A stretch of DNA of 41,714 nucleotides from contig NZ_BHVX01000026.1 of the NCBI RefSeq assembly GCF_003851545.1, forward strand, positions 1 through 41,714, in the 5' to 3' direction. The translations under genes and the position numbers were made by a program. This document shows positions 40,641-41,714 of this stretch, piece after piece. Each line of letters opens with the position of its first letter. The stretch's first letter is position 1. The DNA is from Ralstonia sp. SET104 (lineage in GTDB: Bacteria; Pseudomonadota; Gammaproteobacteria; Burkholderiales; Burkholderiaceae). The notes under the pieces were generated by a model. The model was not told the origin of the DNA, did no database searches, and saw only the letters and a program-made list of their open reading frames with translations.

Positions 40641-41714
40641 ATGAGCATTGCGAGCCAACGGAAGAAGCACGAGGAAGAGCGCAAGCGCCGGCAGCAGCAG
40701 GCCACGCCCATGCCCGCCGAGCAACACCAAGTCGTGGAGTCGGCCGCTGCGCCCGAACCCATCCCCCCACAATTCGATTTCGCGCGCCAGGCCTTAGAAG
40801 CTGCCTTCCGAGAACACGACGACGAGGAAAAGCAGAAGGAGACGGAGAGGGAGGCGGCCGAGCACATCCACCGCGAGCAAGCAGCAGCGCACGCAAAGCA
40901 CCAGGCCGATGACCAGCAGCAGCACATGGACGCCATGCGCGCGGCTGACGCTCAGGCGTCGCAGATGCGGCGCGAATCTTTTGCAGCAAAAGATTCGGAG
41001 CAGCGGCGACCGTCGCTCAGTCGCGCAGATCGTGAAGCACCCACCAGCCGTGTCGAACCGGACAGGGGAGAGGTTGGAGACTTGCGCGGAGTCCATGCGT
41101 TTTCGACCGGCACGGAGCGTATGGGGCGTAGCGCCTCCATGACGGACTTTGTGGCCGAGCGCGACAAGGCTGGAGCCGGTACGGAACACGTCAATCCGGC
41201 CGCATGGAAAGACCACATCAACCAGTCGGCCCAAACGGTAGAGCAGGGCGGTCTCGTGATTTCTGGCGAGCCGATCAAGCCAACGCCGGCAGTGCAACCG
41301 AAGGCGGAGATCCAGGCCGGCAGCAAGGCCGCTGCGCCGGCACAGGAGGCCACGTCGAGCCAGAGCGCGCAGCACGTGGCCGAGCGCGTGCATGCCGATG
41401 CGACGCCGGCAGCGCAGCCGCCGCAGATGGAGACTCAGGCCAGGCCCGCGCTGCAGGCAGAGGCCCGCCAGGTGGCCGAACACGTCACCACGGCCGCGCC
41501 GATCGAGCCGCAGGCCCAGGCCGACAGCAGGGCCGCTGTGCCGGCGCCGGCCGCCCAAGAGGCCGCGTCGAGCGCGCAGCGCATAGCCGAGCGCGTGCAT
41601 GCTGATCCGACGCCGGCAGCGCAACCGCAGCAGCAGGCGGAGACTCAGGCTAGGCCTGTGCCGCAAGCCGAGAAGGCTGGCCAGGTGGTCGAGCACGTCA
41701 CCACGGCCGCGCCG
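40641..41714 (+). CDS. Repeat-containing protein of the mobilisation operon (5' part; continues at 1-338)
   Basis: MSIASQRKKHEEERKRRQQQ opens a strongly charged coiled-coil region (1-115, with EHDDEEKQKETEREAAEHIH). Next is a segment with GVHAFSTGTERMGRSASMTD and FVAERDKAGAGTEHVNPAAW, then KDHINQSAQTVEQGGLVISG. From residue about 225 come Ala/Pro/Gln-rich repeats of 68-71 residues. The ATG is 24 bp after the relaxase stop, in the same operon. The total is 461 aa after the circle is closed. I recognise no enzyme motif; a structural or relaxosome-bridging role would fit its build. Confidence 0.75.
   Translation, partial: MSIASQRKKHEEERKRRQQQATPMPAEQHQVVESAAAPEPIPPQFDFARQALEAAFREHDDEEKQKETEREAAEHIHREQAAAHAKHQADDQQQHMDAMRAADAQASQMRRESFAAKDSEQRRPSLSRADREAPTSRVEPDRGEVGDLRGVHAFSTGTERMGRSASMTDFVAERDKAGAGTEHVNPAAWKDHINQSAQTVEQGGLVISGEPIKPTPAVQPKAEIQAGSKAAAPAQEATSSQSAQHVAERVHADATPAAQPPQMETQARPALQAEARQVAEHVTTAAPIEPQAQADSRAAVPAPAAQEAASSAQRIAERVHADPTPAAQPQQQAETQARPVPQAEKAGQVVEHVTTAAP
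41313..41714 (+). repeat. In-frame 204/213-bp tandem repeats (three copies across the window junction)
   Basis: Copy starts are at 41313, 41517 and 42 (= 41730 on the closed circle), spaced 204 and 213 bp, all multiples of three. Each unit reads A(G/D)S(K/R)AA(A/V)P..., AERVHAD.TPAAQP, then ETQARP, then (V/A)EHVTTAAP(I/V)EPQAQ. The repeats caused the assembly end to fall here. Confidence 0.8.
41689..41714. repeat. Terminal 26-bp overlap with positions 1-26
   Basis: The last 26 bases equal the first 26, and collapsing them keeps the 40641 gene in frame. This is most simply the overlap of a circular contig. Confidence 0.8.

Noticed and set aside
33-41700. CRISPR arrays, tRNA or rRNA genes
   Set aside because: No regularly spaced short repeats of CRISPR type and no cloverleaf or rRNA-like stretches were seen. 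The regular repeats found are iterons, oriT repeats and coding repeats.

Overview
The window reads as one whole circular plasmid. Its last 26 bases (41689-41714) repeat its first 26. When that overlap is collapsed, the gene that runs off the right end continues in frame into 1-338, giving a circle of about 41,688 bp. High GC, Burkholderiales-like pilins, a TrfA-type initiator and IncP-like mobilisation genes suggest a betaproteobacterial (Burkholderiaceae-like) or related xanthomonad host. The host is inferred, not shown.

The plasmid has two parts. The backbone (27938-41714 plus 1-4828, about 18.6 kb before insertion) carries: an exonuclease-like gene pair; a toxin-antitoxin locus; trfA with an oriV of six 17-bp iterons, a DnaA box and AT-rich DNA; a leftward operon stbA-stbB-stbC-like, virD4-like coupling protein, KfrB-like protein and small ORF; a divergent rightward mobilisation operon (MobC-like, 1019-aa relaxase, repeat protein) across a probable oriT at 36841-37080; and a second rightward operon with a HEAT-like protein, an LPD7-domain protein and trbJ-trbK-trbL. 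No other mating-pair genes (no TrbB, TrbC-I or VirB4-like ATPase) are present, so the plasmid should be mobilisable rather than self-transmissible.

The accessory part is a single 23.1-kb Tn3-family transposon (4829-27932). It is bounded by 37-bp inverted repeats matching at 33 of 37 positions and flanked by a 5-bp AAGAA duplication. tnpA lies just inside the left end. A tnpS-rst-tnpT module of the Tn4651 kind lies at the right end, but tnpS is broken, while an unrelated intact tyrosine recombinase sits next to tnpA. After a stretch of wrecked mobile DNA (IS630 and IS110 fragments, an integrase fragment, a group IIC-like intron 5' piece beside a terminator) come two envelope modules. The first is rightward: tadE-tadG, then pilE-fimT-pilV-pilW-pilX-pilY1 (type IVa minor pilins plus the PilY1 tip adhesin). 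The second is leftward: a GT25 glycosyltransferase, an OmpR-type regulator, its QseC/PmrB-like kinase, a protein with a possible Cys-His-Asp triad, and an extended SDR. A PmrA-box-like site lies upstream of the GT25 gene. The transposon therefore looks like a mobile cell-surface remodelling package.

The most unusual points are: the surface cargo in a fully delimited Tn3 element; a cysteine-rich small gene nested out of frame inside the relaxase gene; an orphan trbJKL set on a plasmid without the rest of the T4SS; and three tandem copies of the right transposon end.
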